Assembly (NCBI RefSeq): GCF_000429125.1
Contig: NZ_KE386849.1
Coordinates: 323,097-387,096 of the forward strand
Source: Aequorivita capsosiphonis DSM 23843
GTDB taxonomy: Bacteria; Bacteroidota; Bacteroidia; Flavobacteriales; Flavobacteriaceae
Length of the DNA: 64,000 nt
Direction: 5' to 3'
The notes beneath the pieces are model-generated. The model was given only the letters and a program-made list of their open reading frames with translations. It searched no databases and was not told where the DNA came from. This document shows, piece by piece, positions 16,755 to 25,680 of the stretch (its first letter is position 1; every line of letters starts with the position of its first letter). Made by a program: the position numbers and the translations under genes.

Positions 16755-18725
16755 TTAATCTTCGCCTAGACCCCAAGACAATTCAATATCAGAATCTGCT
16801 GGGCTTACGCGAACATAGCCTTGCATTTCTTGGTGCAGTGCAGAACAGAAGTCAGTACAATAGAATGGCCATACTCCTACTTGTTTAGGCTCCCAAACTA
16901 GAGTTTCAGTTTTTCCAGGAACAATAAGCATTTCGGCAGTGTTTGCCCCAATTACAGCAAAACCGTGCGGTACATCAAAATCTTGTTCGTGGTTTGTAAT
17001 ATGGAAGTACACTTTGTCTCCTACTTTTACACCTTCAATGTTATCAGGGTTAAAGTGACTACGGATCATATTCATATAGATATGAACCTCTTTCCCGTCA
17101 CGCTCTACTCTAACATCACTATCTTGAATAACAGCATGTTTGTGTTTGTTCTCTGAAAGTTTATAGATCTTTCTAGAGTTTGGCGCAACCATTTCTGCAG
17201 GAATTGCAGCAGCATAGTGAGGCTCCCCAATGGTTGGGAAATCCAATAACAATTCCATTTTGTCTCCTGTTATATCGAATAACTGAGCAGACTGCGTTAG
17301 CTCTGGCCCTGTTGGCAGGTATCTGTCTTTTGTAATCTTATTAAGGGCTACAAAGTATTTACCAAATGGCTCCCGTGAGTTTCCACCAGGAATCATCCCG
17401 TGACCTACAGAGTAAAACACTGGCTGGCGGTCTAAAACCTCCCAAGTTCCAACTTTCCATTTTACTACTTCAGAAGAGATAAAGAACGTGGTATAAGCAT
17501 TTCCTTTTCCATCAAATTCGGTATGGAGTGGTCCTAAACCTGGTTGCTTAACAACACCAGCAAGAATATCCTCAAAGTTTAAGATTGGAATTCCATAAGC
17601 TTCCCCATCAAATTTTTCATTTTCAATAGCATCAAGCATTTTGGTAAAACTGTGCACTGTCAAGTCAGCAGATAATTTTCCGTTACCAATAATATATTCT
17701 CCTGTTGGATCTACGTCACAACCGTGTGGAGATTTTGGAGTTGGCAAGAAATAAACAGCTCCAGGAACATCCATTGGGTTCACGGTAAGAACTTCATCTA
17801 ACATGGTAGAAGTAGCAGTATGGGTATGTTCATCTCTTACGTTATGTGCATATTTAGCAGGAACTTTTTTTCCTCCACCGTTGTTTACATATTCTTCTAT
17901 TTTTTTCCAGTTTACCGCAGCGATAAAATCCTTATCGTTTTGTGATGCGTTAACTTCTAAAAGTGTGTGGGCTTCTTCCGTATTATAAGTAGTAAAGAAG
18001 AACCATCCGTGACTCTTATCACGTCCAGGGTGCGAAAGATCATAGTTAAACCCAGGCATCATCAATTGGAATTTAATCCCCATTCTTCCTGAATCTGGAT
18101 CTACACTAATAAATGTAAGCGCTCCTTTAAAGTTACCTTTGTAGTCTTTAATAGACATATCTTTCTGTGGCACTGGCACAGAGAAACGGGTTCCTGCTAC
18201 CACATATTCTGTGTTTTCAGTAATAAAAGATGAACTGTGGTTACCGGCACTATTTGGAATTTCAATGATTTCCTCAGTTTCGAAATTTTTCAGATCAATT
18301 CGTGCGATTCTGGGAGTGTTATTACCATTAATAAACACCCAACGTCCATCTAACTTTCCAGTTGTTTGTGAAATATCCGGGTGGTGAGAGTCATCCCAAG
18401 GCACAAAACCGTACGATGTATTCAACATTGGTTTGGTTTCCTCAGTGTACCCATATCCACTTTCGGGATTCTGTGAGAATACGGGAAGTACTTTTAACAA
18501 ACGCCCTGATGGCAAGCCGTAAACGCCAAGTTGCCCACTAAATCCTCCAGACATAAAGGCGTAGAATTCGTCGTGTTCACCCGGAGCAACATATACTCTC
18601 TCGGCAGCGTTGGTTGCAAGACCGCCTTGGCCTTTGCTACTGCTCCTTTTGTCATTTCCGTTGTTACAGCCAACCAATCCAGCAGCTATAACCAAGAAAA
18701 ATAAAATATTAATTGATTTTTTCAT
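16755..18725 (-). CDS. nosZ: NosZ, clade II nitrous-oxide reductase
   Basis: A 656-residue enzyme that reduces N2O to N2 in the periplasm. It has a Sec-type lipoprotein signal (VIAAGLVGC) and not the Tat signal of clade I, which places it in clade II. The N-terminal seven-bladed propeller shows the CuZ histidine motifs (DDSHHPDIS, VRDEHTHTATS, HGCDVDPTGEY, HTEFDGKGNAY). The C-terminal cupredoxin domain carries the CuA site YCTDFCSALHQEMQG (C-x3-C-x3-H-x2-M) and the earlier His in DVPHGFAV. All key residues look intact. It lies in an operon behind a cytochrome c and a FAS1 lipoprotein, expressed from the Fnr-type promoter at 19964. Confidence 0.97.
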   Translation of the reverse strand: MKKSINILFFLVIAAGLVGCNNGNDKRSSSKGQGGLATNAAERVYVAPGEHDEFYAFMSGGFSGQLGVYGLPSGRLLKVLPVFSQNPESGYGYTEETKPMLNTSYGFVPWDDSHHPDISQTTGKLDGRWVFINGNNTPRIARIDLKNFETEEIIEIPNSAGNHSSSFITENTEYVVAGTRFSVPVPQKDMSIKDYKGNFKGALTFISVDPDSGRMGIKFQLMMPGFNYDLSHPGRDKSHGWFFFTTYNTEEAHTLLEVNASQNDKDFIAAVNWKKIEEYVNNGGGKKVPAKYAHNVRDEHTHTATSTMLDEVLTVNPMDVPGAVYFLPTPKSPHGCDVDPTGEYIIGNGKLSADLTVHSFTKMLDAIENEKFDGEAYGIPILNFEDILAGVVKQPGLGPLHTEFDGKGNAYTTFFISSEVVKWKVGTWEVLDRQPVFYSVGHGMIPGGNSREPFGKYFVALNKITKDRYLPTGPELTQSAQLFDITGDKMELLLDFPTIGEPHYAAAIPAEMVAPNSRKIYKLSENKHKHAVIQDSDVRVERDGKEVHIYMNMIRSHFNPDNIEGVKVGDKVYFHITNHEQDFDVPHGFAVIGANTAEMLIVPGKTETLVWEPKQVGVWPFYCTDFCSALHQEMQGYVRVSPADSDIELSWGLGED

Positions 18726-18756
18726 TATTCTATTGTTTAAATTAAATTGTTTAAAA

Positions 18757-19332
18757 TTAGTTTGCTGGCAATATCACTTTATCTACTACGTGAACAATTC
18801 CATTTCCTGCGGGGATGCTTGCTATAATTTTAGCACCGCCCACATACACGTCATCACCCTTCACTTCCACTGTGGCATCTTCGCCACCGGCCTGTCCAAC
18901 TTTTTTGAATTTCTTCAAGAAATCCTTTGAATAGTTACCCGGAGTTACGTGATGCTTAAGTATGGAAGCCAATTTTTCTTTGTTTTCAGGCTTCAAAAGT
19001 TCTTCTACGGTTCCAGCTGGAAGAGCATCAAAAGCTGCATTGGTTGGCGCAAAGACCATCAAAGGGCCCGCATTTACCAAGGAGTTTTCCAATCCCGCTG
19101 CTTGCACAGCTGCTACCAATGTGCTGTGATCTGGCGAACCAATAGCAATTTGTAGTACGTTTGGTTTTGACTCATCGTCTTCAATAAACGCCTGCCCTTG
19201 TTTGGCAGAAGCATCAGTTTTTGCGGGGTTCTCGATTAGGGTTCCGCTCCCTTCAGAGTTTGTTTCGTTTTTACAGGCTGAAAACACAAGTAATGCAGTC
19301 GAAACAAAGAGCAATTTAATGGTTGTTTTCAT
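18757..19332 (-). CDS. fasciclin (FAS1) domain lipoprotein in the nos operon
   Basis: A lipoprotein (ALLVFSAC) with a 40-residue linker and one FAS1 domain. It shows the H1 motif GPLMVFAPTNAAFDALPAGT and the H2-type IVHVVDKVILP at the end. FAS1 domains mediate adhesion or protein contacts; some Bacteroidetes nos clusters carry one. It lies 31 bp upstream of nosZ and is co-transcribed with it. A role in docking the lipid-anchored NosZ or its cytochrome is my inference. Confidence 0.85.
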   Translation of the reverse strand: MKTTIKLLFVSTALLVFSACKNETNSEGSGTLIENPAKTDASAKQGQAFIEDDESKPNVLQIAIGSPDHSTLVAAVQAAGLENSLVNAGPLMVFAPTNAAFDALPAGTVEELLKPENKEKLASILKHHVTPGNYSKDFLKKFKKVGQAGGEDATVEVKGDDVYVGGAKIIASIPAGNGIVHVVDKVILPAN

Positions 19333-19351
19333 TTTGGTTTTGGTTTTTTAA

Positions 19352-19380
19352 CCCTTGCAGGGGTTAGCTTCCTGCAAGGG
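19352..19380. other. intercistronic hairpin between cytochrome c and FAS1 genes
   Basis: CCCTTGCAGG (19352-19361) and CCTGCAAGGG (19371-19380) form a 10-bp perfect stem with a 9-nt loop. No T-tract follows on the minus strand, so an mRNA processing or stability element is more likely than a full terminator. Confidence 0.6.
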
Positions 19381-19404
19381 CTGGTTGGTTGTTTAAGTAT
19401 CTAT

Positions 19405-19908
19405 TTAAAGGGTTCTAAAATATTCTAATATCTGTCTTGTCTGTTCCTCCGTCATATGTTGGTTGGCCATTGGCGAACCATTAAACTCCATCAATAAGGC
19501 TTTGGCAAGTGGATCATTTTTGGTCATCCCTTCTGGATCCATAATCATATTCATTACCCACTCTGGAGTACGTCTTTCTAAAATTCCTTTTGGAGCTGGT
19601 CCAATAAATTTCTTGTCAGTTTTATGACATGCCGTACAATTCATTTTATAAATCTCTGCCCCTTTGGCAGCCATAGCCTCGTCAATCTCTGCAGGAATAT
19701 CTACATTTTTGATTGGGCCAACCCCTTTGTTTGTGAGGTCTATCGTTTGTGAAGGCTTCACGTCTGAGGCCGGAGCCTCTTTTGGAGTTTCAGTAGCAGC
19801 AGGTTTTTGACCTATCTGGATACCGTCTTTCTTTTTTTCTTCTTTTCCACCGCAACTTACCAAAAGTAGTATTGCTAAAGCGGCCATTGATTTTAGTACA
19901 TTTTTCAT
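19405..19908 (-). CDS. c-type cytochrome lipoprotein, likely electron donor to NosZ
   Basis: Start chosen at 19908 (MKNVLKSMAALAILLLVSC), because the -7 element at 19933-19940 puts transcription start near 19928, downstream of the more distal ATG at 19935. It has a lipobox (LLVSC), a charged linker, then a single cytochrome c domain with CTACH haem attachment and a Met axial-ligand candidate in NGSPMANQHM. At 167 residues it is a mono-haem cytochrome. It is the first gene of the nos operon and fits the role of delivering electrons to the CuA site. Confidence 0.88.
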   Translation of the reverse strand: MKNVLKSMAALAILLLVSCGGKEEKKKDGIQIGQKPAATETPKEAPASDVKPSQTIDLTNKGVGPIKNVDIPAEIDEAMAAKGAEIYKMNCTACHKTDKKFIGPAPKGILERRTPEWVMNMIMDPEGMTKNDPLAKALLMEFNGSPMANQHMTEEQTRQILEYFRTL

Positions 19909-19963
19909 AGTTGTTAGTATTAATTTACGGTACAAAACTAATTTGAATGGGCCATATAGAATA

Positions 19964-19975
19964 TGATTTTCGTCA
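19964..19975 (-). promoter_or_regulatory. Fnr-like box and promoter of the nos operon
   Basis: TGAT-TTTC-GTCA is centred at 19969.5. On the minus strand TAGTTTTG (19933-19940), a perfect TAnnTTTG -7 element, is centred exactly 33 bp downstream. This gives class II (-41.5) geometry and a 5' leader of about 20 nt to the cytochrome start. Confidence 0.8.
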
Positions 19976-20071
19976 TATATGAGACTTTTTACTCTTTAAT
20001 TTTTTAAACCTGAAATCTTATCTCATAACACATTCGATAGCAAAGATTAACACTTTTTAACAACTGGATTA

Positions 20072-20083
20072 TGACAAAAATCA
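20072..20083 (+). promoter_or_regulatory. Fnr-like box and promoter of the first USP gene
   Basis: TGAC-AAAA-ATCA is centred at 20077.5, and TACATTTG (20107-20114) at 20110.5, again 33 bp away. The transcript would begin near 20119, which rules out the upstream non-ATG start and supports ATG at 20130. Confidence 0.8.
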
Positions 20084-20129
20084 GTTCAGTAATGATTCTG
20101 AACATTTACATTTGAGAAAAGACAAAACA

Positions 20130-20957
20130 ATGAAAAACATACTTTTACCCACAGACTTTTCCGAAAATTCGAAAAACGCAATCAAGTATGCCATAAAAAT
20201 TTATGAAGGTGAAACCTGCACATTTCATATTTTAAACTCTCAAAAACCTTCAAATTATATAACTGCAGATGTTGTTTCCCGAGCTTCAGGCGTTTCAGTA
20301 TATGAAGGCGTTTTAGACGATAATAAAGTGAAGCTTGATGAAATGGTTCAATTTTGTAAATCAATTTCTGAAGGAGAAGATTTCAGCTTTAAACCGAAGT
20401 TAGATTTTGACAACATTGTTGATGCCGTAAATCAAGTGATTGCCAGTAATAATATTGAAGTTATAGTTATGGGTACCAATGGTGCTACGAATGCTTCGGA
20501 AGTTCTATTTGGAAGCAATACCTTAAAAATTATACGAAATGCAAGCTGTCCAATTATTGCTGTGCCCGAAGGATACATTTACCAGAAAATAGCGTCCGTT
20601 TTATTGTCTCTTAATTATCAGTATGACATAACGGGGGAAAATTTCAAAATACTTTTAAATCTATTAAAGAAAAAGAATGCGTCCTTAAAAATTTTAGCGA
20701 TTGAGGAGGAAAAGATTCACCTAGCAGATCAAAGAAAGCAGGCTGAAGAATTTTTTAAGGAAACGAACTTCGAAACTTTTACAATTAAAAATCTACCCGC
20801 TCCAATGGCGATAAATGCTTTTGAGCAGTTGATCCCAATCCAGCTTCATGCCATGGTGGTTGAACGCAAAAGTTTTTTAAACCGTTTTATTTTTGGATCC
20901 CATACTTCAGAAATAAGCTACGGCTCGCAAGTTCCATTATTGGTGATTCGCGAATAG
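20130..20957 (+). CDS. universal stress protein, tandem UspA domains
   Basis: 275 residues, two UspA-like domains. Domain 1 has MKNILLPTDFSENSKNAIKY and an intact ATP-binding loop GTNGATNASEVLFGS (G-2x-G-9x-G-S). Domain 2 is degenerate, without the glycine loop. The cytosolic USP family is usually induced by energy or oxygen limitation. The gene diverges from the nos operon, and each has its own Fnr-like box within the 200-bp spacer, so both are probably switched on together. Confidence 0.92.
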   Translation: MKNILLPTDFSENSKNAIKYAIKIYEGETCTFHILNSQKPSNYITADVVSRASGVSVYEGVLDDNKVKLDEMVQFCKSISEGEDFSFKPKLDFDNIVDAVNQVIASNNIEVIVMGTNGATNASEVLFGSNTLKIIRNASCPIIAVPEGYIYQKIASVLLSLNYQYDITGENFKILLNLLKKKNASLKILAIEEEKIHLADQRKQAEEFFKETNFETFTIKNLPAPMAINAFEQLIPIQLHAMVVERKSFLNRFIFGSHTSEISYGSQVPLLVIRE

Positions 20958-21006
20958 GTTTCTGATTATGGTTCTTTGGATTTGGAATTGGAATTGAGGT
21001 ATTTTA

Positions 21007-21639
21007 CTACTTTTCCAATAGGAAATTATTCTTTTTAAACATTCGCATAAGCGTTTTTACATAATCCCTTATGGTTGTTTGCGCTCCCGGTGGGTCGATT
21101 ATATCAATAGTTCCACGCCATATTAAATCTTGATCACTATCAGGACAAAGACAATAAAGTGAAGTTTCGGTATTGTAAACAGGATAATCCTCAGTAGCCT
21201 CTTTTCCTGAAATAACTCTATTTTCATTATAGTAATCACTGAAAGTTTGAAAAGATTTAGTCAAGTTTCTATAGGCTTGAGCGACCGTAACTTTACTCCC
21301 CTGCCCTTTAACTTTTGAAAAAAGAACCGCATTAAAACCAGCCTTTATAAGTTCGCTTTCTAGAGTAGCCAAGTTTTCTTCCGATTGATTGTTTTCGTCC
21401 ACAGTGCCTTCAAAATAATCAACACTTTTTACGGCAATCACATTTTCTGCCTCTAGGGCGTTCACAAGACTATATTCAAATTGACGCTGCAATCCTCCAT
21501 CAGGCGTTAAACCTACAACCAAAACTTTATGGACTCGAAAATTTGGGTTTTCAGTGTTCACATATTCATCTACTAACCGACTACTGGAACAGCTAGAAAC
21601 CAGCACAGCGAAAATTAACAACGTAAATAGTTTTTTCAT
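21007..21639 (-). CDS. secreted lipoprotein of unknown function
   Basis: Start set at 21639 (MKKLFTLLIFAVLVSSCSSS), which gives a clean lipoprotein signal; the longer frame adds 19 residues before it. The mature part (about 190 residues) has an alpha/beta pattern (FRVHKVLVVGLTPDGGLQRQ, IKAGFNAVLFSKVKG) and ends YVKTLMRMFKKNNFLLEK. It loosely resembles DUF4136-type envelope lipoproteins. It is convergent with the USP gene and has no Fnr-like box. Confidence 0.7.
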   Translation of the reverse strand: MKKLFTLLIFAVLVSSCSSSRLVDEYVNTENPNFRVHKVLVVGLTPDGGLQRQFEYSLVNALEAENVIAVKSVDYFEGTVDENNQSEENLATLESELIKAGFNAVLFSKVKGQGSKVTVAQAYRNLTKSFQTFSDYYNENRVISGKEATEDYPVYNTETSLYCLCPDSDQDLIWRGTIDIIDPPGAQTTIRDYVKTLMRMFKKNNFLLEK

Positions 21640-21839
21640 GGAAATGATTTTAGCAAATGTCATTACAGTAAGCATATGTAAATATACAGTTCTCATTTAG
21701 AAATTTGGGGTGATAATAAAAGATGACCTAAAGCTTATGAGAATAAAAGGCTTCTAAAGTGATATTTGTGATTTCTTCTTAGATATTCTTTAATTTTTTT
21801 TCAAATAATCCTGACGTAAAGATAAATCAGTTATATTTG

Positions 21840-21855
21840 TTAACCAAATGGTTAA
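21840..21855 (+). promoter_or_regulatory. TetR operator overlapping its own promoter
   Basis: TTAACCA-AA-TGGTTAA is a perfect inverted repeat starting right after the -7 element TATATTTG (21832-21839) and lying 18 bp before the TetR start codon. A repressor bound here would block initiation, so the TetR gene and the exporter genes behind it are probably autoregulated. Confidence 0.75.
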
Positions 21856-21872
21856 ACCATAAAGTTAGAGCA

Positions 21873-22487
21873 ATGGCAAAAGCGAATAAAAATCAAGACA
21901 CTGAAGGAGAAATACTTGAAGCGGCAAAAAACGTGTTCCAAAAGAAAGGAATGGACGGTGCGCGTATGCAAGAAATTGCAAATGAAGCAGGTATAAACAA
22001 GGCCATGCTTCACTATTATTATCGCAGCAAACAATTGCTTTTTGATGCAGTGTTTAGCAATGCATTCTCCCTTTTGGCACCAGAACTCAACAAGGTTTTA
22101 AATGACGATTCATCGATAGAGGAAAAGGTAAAAAACTTCACGAGCAATTACATTTCCTTTATATCGAAGCATCCGTATTTACCTAATTTCATAATTCAAG
22201 AATTGAATCGGAACCCGAAATTTTTCGAGAAAATACAAAAAAATGCGGCTTTTCCGACACTGGAAAAATTCAATAATCAAGTTGCGAACGAGGTGAAAAA
22301 AGGCATTTTAAAACCGATTGAAGGTCAACAACTGTTTATCAATATTATTTCTCTGAATATTTTCCCTTTCGTGGCAACCCCATTAATTAAGGGACTTTTA
22401 GATATTGACGACAAGGGATTTAAACAATTAATGGAGCATCGGAAAGTAGCCGTTTCTGAGTTTATTATCAATTCCATAAAAAAATGA
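21873..22487 (+). CDS. TetR/AcrR-family transcriptional regulator
   Basis: Start at 21873 (MAKANKNQDTEG). The frame could be extended 12 codons via TTG, but that start lies inside the promoter and operator. The N-terminal HTH is clear: ILEAAKNVFQKKGMDGARMQ and EIANEAGINKAMLHYYYRSK. The C-terminal ligand domain is typical in length (204 residues in all). It overlaps tolC by 4 bp and heads an exporter locus like E. coli cecR-ybhGFSR, so it most likely represses that exporter. Confidence 0.9.
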   Translation: MAKANKNQDTEGEILEAAKNVFQKKGMDGARMQEIANEAGINKAMLHYYYRSKQLLFDAVFSNAFSLLAPELNKVLNDDSSIEEKVKNFTSNYISFISKHPYLPNFIIQELNRNPKFFEKIQKNAAFPTLEKFNNQVANEVKKGILKPIEGQQLFINIISLNIFPFVATPLIKGLLDIDDKGFKQLMEHRKVAVSEFIINSIKK

Positions 22488-23740
22488 AAAAGTTTCTATT
22501 TATACTTTTTGCAATCGCTCCCCTTCTGGGCTATGCACAGCAAACGCTCACCTTGGAAACCTGCTACGCTTTAGCCGAAGAAAACTATCCATTGGCAAAA
22601 CAGAAGACATTGTTGGAAGAAAAACTAAATTCTGAAATCAAAATTTTAGAAAAGGAAAAACTTCCAAAGTTACATTTAAATGCGCAGGCTACCTACCAAT
22701 CTGATGTTATTGAATTTCCATTGAACCTTCCAAATACAAATATCCAACCACCAAACAAAGACCAATACCGTGCAACAATAGACGCCAATCAATTGATTTA
22801 TAATGGCGGAAACATTGCTGCAACCACAAGACTTAAAACCGCCGAACTAGCAACCCAACAACAACAAGTTGCAGTAAATCTTTACACGCTAAAGTCACGG
22901 ATTAATCAAAATTATTTCAGTGTACTCCTTTTTCAGGAACAGGAAAAACTACTTCTTTCTAAAATGGAACAGCTTGGCGCACGCTTAAAAGAAGCAAGTA
23001 CAGGGGTGAAATACGGAGCGGTACTCCCCGCTTCTGAACAATTATTAAAAGCCGAATTATTAAAGCTAGAGCAACAACTGTCCCAAATAACTTTTGATAG
23101 GGAGAAAGCTTTAAAAAGCCTTTCTATCTTGATTTCCCAAAATTTAGACAATGATATAAGCTTGATTGATCCTAACACTTTAGTTGCGCTAGAAATTGAT
23201 TCGCAACGGCCCGAACTGGCACTTTTCAACCTACAAGAAACGCAACTGGAATCTTCAAAAGAAGTGATTTCTAAAAGTAATTACCCGAAACTATTAGGTT
23301 TTGCACAGGCCGGATACGGAAATCCAGGATTGAATATGCTTGACAATTCATTTCAGGATTTTTATATGCTTGGATTAAAACTAAACTGGAACATTTTTGA
23401 TTGGGGAAAAACAAAGGAGAAAAAACAGGCCGTCAATATTTCAAAAGAAATAGTTTCCACCGAGAAAGAGACCTTTTTATTGAATAACAAAATGCAGTTG
23501 AAAGATGCCGAAAGTGATATTAATAAATATGAAGCTATGCTATATAAGGACACTGAAATAATTGAGCTGCGTGAAAAAGTGTTGCAAGCAACCACTTCGC
23601 AGTTGCAAAATGGCGCGATCACTTCTTCAGAATATATCACGGAATTGAACAAGTTATATGAAGCGAAAATTGACCAGCAGCTACGCACGATACAATTGTC
23701 TCTTGCAAAGGCGAATTATAAAGTAATTAAAGGAGAATAA
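22484..23740 (+). CDS. TolC-family outer-membrane efflux protein
   Basis: A signal peptide (MKKFLFILFAIAPLLGYA) is followed by two long TolC-type helical repeats rich in Q, E and N with coiled-coil heptads, and strands such as YRATIDANQLIYNGGNIAAT. 418 residues, normal for the family. The ATGA overlap with the TetR gene indicates translational coupling. It supplies the outer-membrane channel for the HlyD/ABC exporter encoded downstream. Confidence 0.9.
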   Translation: MKKFLFILFAIAPLLGYAQQTLTLETCYALAEENYPLAKQKTLLEEKLNSEIKILEKEKLPKLHLNAQATYQSDVIEFPLNLPNTNIQPPNKDQYRATIDANQLIYNGGNIAATTRLKTAELATQQQQVAVNLYTLKSRINQNYFSVLLFQEQEKLLLSKMEQLGARLKEASTGVKYGAVLPASEQLLKAELLKLEQQLSQITFDREKALKSLSILISQNLDNDISLIDPNTLVALEIDSQRPELALFNLQETQLESSKEVISKSNYPKLLGFAQAGYGNPGLNMLDNSFQDFYMLGLKLNWNIFDWGKTKEKKQAVNISKEIVSTEKETFLLNNKMQLKDAESDINKYEAMLYKDTEIIELREKVLQATTSQLQNGAITSSEYITELNKLYEAKIDQQLRTIQLSLAKANYKVIKGE

Positions 23741-23817
23741 AACGAACCTACCTGCCGGCAGGCGGGTGCACGAAGAAAAAGTAATGAATCAAGCAGAACG
23801 CAAAAACATTTAAGATG

Positions 23818-23944
23818 GCCACGAATGCACGAATAAAAATCAGCGATTCCGACTAAACCGAAAACCATTATTAATGGTAAAGAATTCACGGATAAAATAT
23901 AGCACGCCACCGAAACACCAAATAAATATTCGTGCATTCGTGGC
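23818..23944. repeat. inverted repeat element between tolC and hlyD-like genes
   Basis: GCCACGAATGCACGAATA (23818-23835) is the exact complement of TATTCGTGCATTCGTGGC (23927-23944), with 91 nt between. A related fragment, ACCACGAATACACGAATA, occurs at 39869. This is a dispersed palindromic intergenic repeat, here inserted within an operon. A separate small palindrome, CCTGCCGGCAGG, lies at 23751. Confidence 0.75.
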
Positions 23945-23957
23945 AAAAACACTTACA

Positions 23958-24842
23958 ATGAAAACACTATATATTCTCATATCAACATTCCTTTTAGGAA
24001 GCCTTCTCTCCTGCTCCAACGAAGAAAAGGCTGATGCTTACGGCAATTTTGAGGCTACCGAAATTATGGTCTCTTCTGAAGCAAACGGGAAACTGGAATT
24101 TTTCAATCTCGAAGAAGGGGAAGTTTTAGAAAAAGGAGCGGTTGTAGGCCTTGTTGATACGCTTCAGCTTTATTTGAACAAACAACAACTGCTGGCCTCC
24201 AAGGAAACGGTGGCGTCGAAATCAGATGGTGTTTGGTCGCAGGTAAGCGTTTTGAATCAACAACTGGAAACAGCAAAAACCGAACAACAACGCATCCAAA
24301 ATATGTTTAATGATAATGCCGCAACACAGCGCCAATTAGATCAGACCAACAGCCAGGTAAACGTCTTAGAAAAACAAATTGAAAATGTGGAAACGCAAAA
24401 CGCACCTATTGTAAACGAGGTAAAAGCCATGGAGGCAAAAGTGGCGCAAATCAATGATCAAATTACCAAAAGCAAAATTACAAACCCAATTGCAGGAACG
24501 GTTTTAACAAAATTTGCAGAACCGGGAGAAATTGTTTCCTTTGGAAAACCACTCTACAAAATCGCCAATATGGAAGAAATGACGCTGCGAGTTTACCTAA
24601 GTGAACTCCAACTTTCAAACATCAATATCGGACAGAAAGTGAGTGTGAAAATTGATTCCGAAGAAGAAATGAAAGCTTACGAAGGAATTATAAGCTGGGT
24701 TTCGGCTTCAGCAGAATTCACTCCAAAGATTATTCAAACCAAGGAAGAACGGGTGAACCTGGTGTATGCGGTAAAAGTCACAGTAAAAAATGACGGTAGC
24801 CTAAAGATTGGAATGCCAGCAGAAATGTGGATTTCTGAGTAG
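23958..24842 (+). CDS. HlyD-family periplasmic adaptor lipoprotein (YbhG-like)
   Basis: Start at 23958 (MKTLYILISTFLLGSLLSC), which gives a lipobox; the frame upstream is repeat DNA. Residues 30-65 are the first lipoyl half-motif, about 75-190 a coiled-coil hairpin (AATQRQLDQTNSQVNVLEKQ), then the second lipoyl half (ITNPIAGTVLTKFAEPGE) and a beta-barrel. It joins the TolC channel to the ABC transporter encoded downstream, the place of YbhG in E. coli. Confidence 0.88.
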   Translation: MKTLYILISTFLLGSLLSCSNEEKADAYGNFEATEIMVSSEANGKLEFFNLEEGEVLEKGAVVGLVDTLQLYLNKQQLLASKETVASKSDGVWSQVSVLNQQLETAKTEQQRIQNMFNDNAATQRQLDQTNSQVNVLEKQIENVETQNAPIVNEVKAMEAKVAQINDQITKSKITNPIAGTVLTKFAEPGEIVSFGKPLYKIANMEEMTLRVYLSELQLSNINIGQKVSVKIDSEEEMKAYEGIISWVSASAEFTPKIIQTKEERVNLVYAVKVTVKNDGSLKIGMPAEMWISE

Positions 24843-24855
24843 TGGTGAGTGGTTA

Positions 24856-24901
<46 letters not shown>

Positions 24902-24937
24902 TAATAATAATAAACCTACCAACTAAATAAGCAAAAG

Positions 24938-25651
24938 ATGGAAGAAAGCACAGGAAATTTAGATGACTATTTAGACAATCACTTTGTACATCGCAGTAAT
25001 TGGTTGCGAGCGGCTGTTCTTGGGGCTAATGACGGGATTTTATCTGTAGCTAGTATTGCAATTGGAGTAGCTGCAGCAAGTCAAACCAGAGATCCAATAG
25101 TTTTAGCAACCGTAGCGGGTTCAGTGGCAGGGGCTTTATCAATGGCGGCAGGAGAATATGTTTCCGTTAGCTCTCAAACAGATATTGAAAAAGCCGATAT
25201 TGAGCGTGAAAGAATTGAACTTGAAGAAATGCCAGAAATAGAGCTACTTCGATTAGCAGAAATCTATGAAAAAAGAGGATTAAAAAAGGAAACAGCACTT
25301 ATTGTAGCAAAAGAATTTACGGCAAAAGATGCATTAGCGGCGCACGTTAGAGATGAATTGGGAATTAATGAAATTAGCCAGGCAAACCCTATGCAGGCAG
25401 CACTGGCCTCTGGGGCTTCATTTATTGCCGGAGGAATTCTTCCCCTTGCCGTTACCCTATTTTTACCATTAAAAAATATGGAATACACGCTTTATGGTTC
25501 TGCAATCTTTTTTCTAATAATCTTAGGTGTAGTTTCGGCTAAAACTGGAGGCTCGAGCCCATGGAAAGCAATTATCAGAATTACCTTTTGGGGAACAATG
25601 GCTATGGGAATTACTGCATTGGCAGGATATCTATTCGGGGTAAATATTTAA
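24938..25651 (+). CDS. VIT1/CCC1-family metal transporter
   Basis: A 237-residue membrane protein with the family hallmarks: WLRAAVLGANDGILSVASI in the first helix, VAGSVAGALSMAAGEYVSV in the second, an amphipathic cytosolic segment with many Glu (DIERERIELEEMPEIELLRL) that binds metal, and three C-terminal helices. The family moves Fe2+/Mn2+ out of the cytosol. It sits inside the TetR-TolC-HlyD-ABC locus in the same direction but is not a normal part of such exporters; it may be an insertion. Confidence 0.9.
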   Translation: MEESTGNLDDYLDNHFVHRSNWLRAAVLGANDGILSVASIAIGVAAASQTRDPIVLATVAGSVAGALSMAAGEYVSVSSQTDIEKADIERERIELEEMPEIELLRLAEIYEKRGLKKETALIVAKEFTAKDALAAHVRDELGINEISQANPMQAALASGASFIAGGILPLAVTLFLPLKNMEYTLYGSAIFFLIILGVVSAKTGGSSPWKAIIRITFWGTMAMGITALAGYLFGVNI

Positions 25652-25680
25652 AAAGCTATTATAAACAGTAGATCAAAAAA

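Noticed and set aside
19909..19935. Upstream start for the nos cytochrome c
   Set aside because: It lies at the -7 element, upstream of the predicted transcription start, and spoils the signal peptide.
21697..21760. Fnr-like box upstream of the lipoprotein at 21639 (TGATAATAAAAGATGA)
   Set aside because: Spacing and second half-site do not fit TGAY-N4-RTCA.
21837..21872. TTG start for the TetR regulator
   Set aside because: It falls in the -7 element and operator; the ATG at 21873 gives a normal TetR N-terminus.
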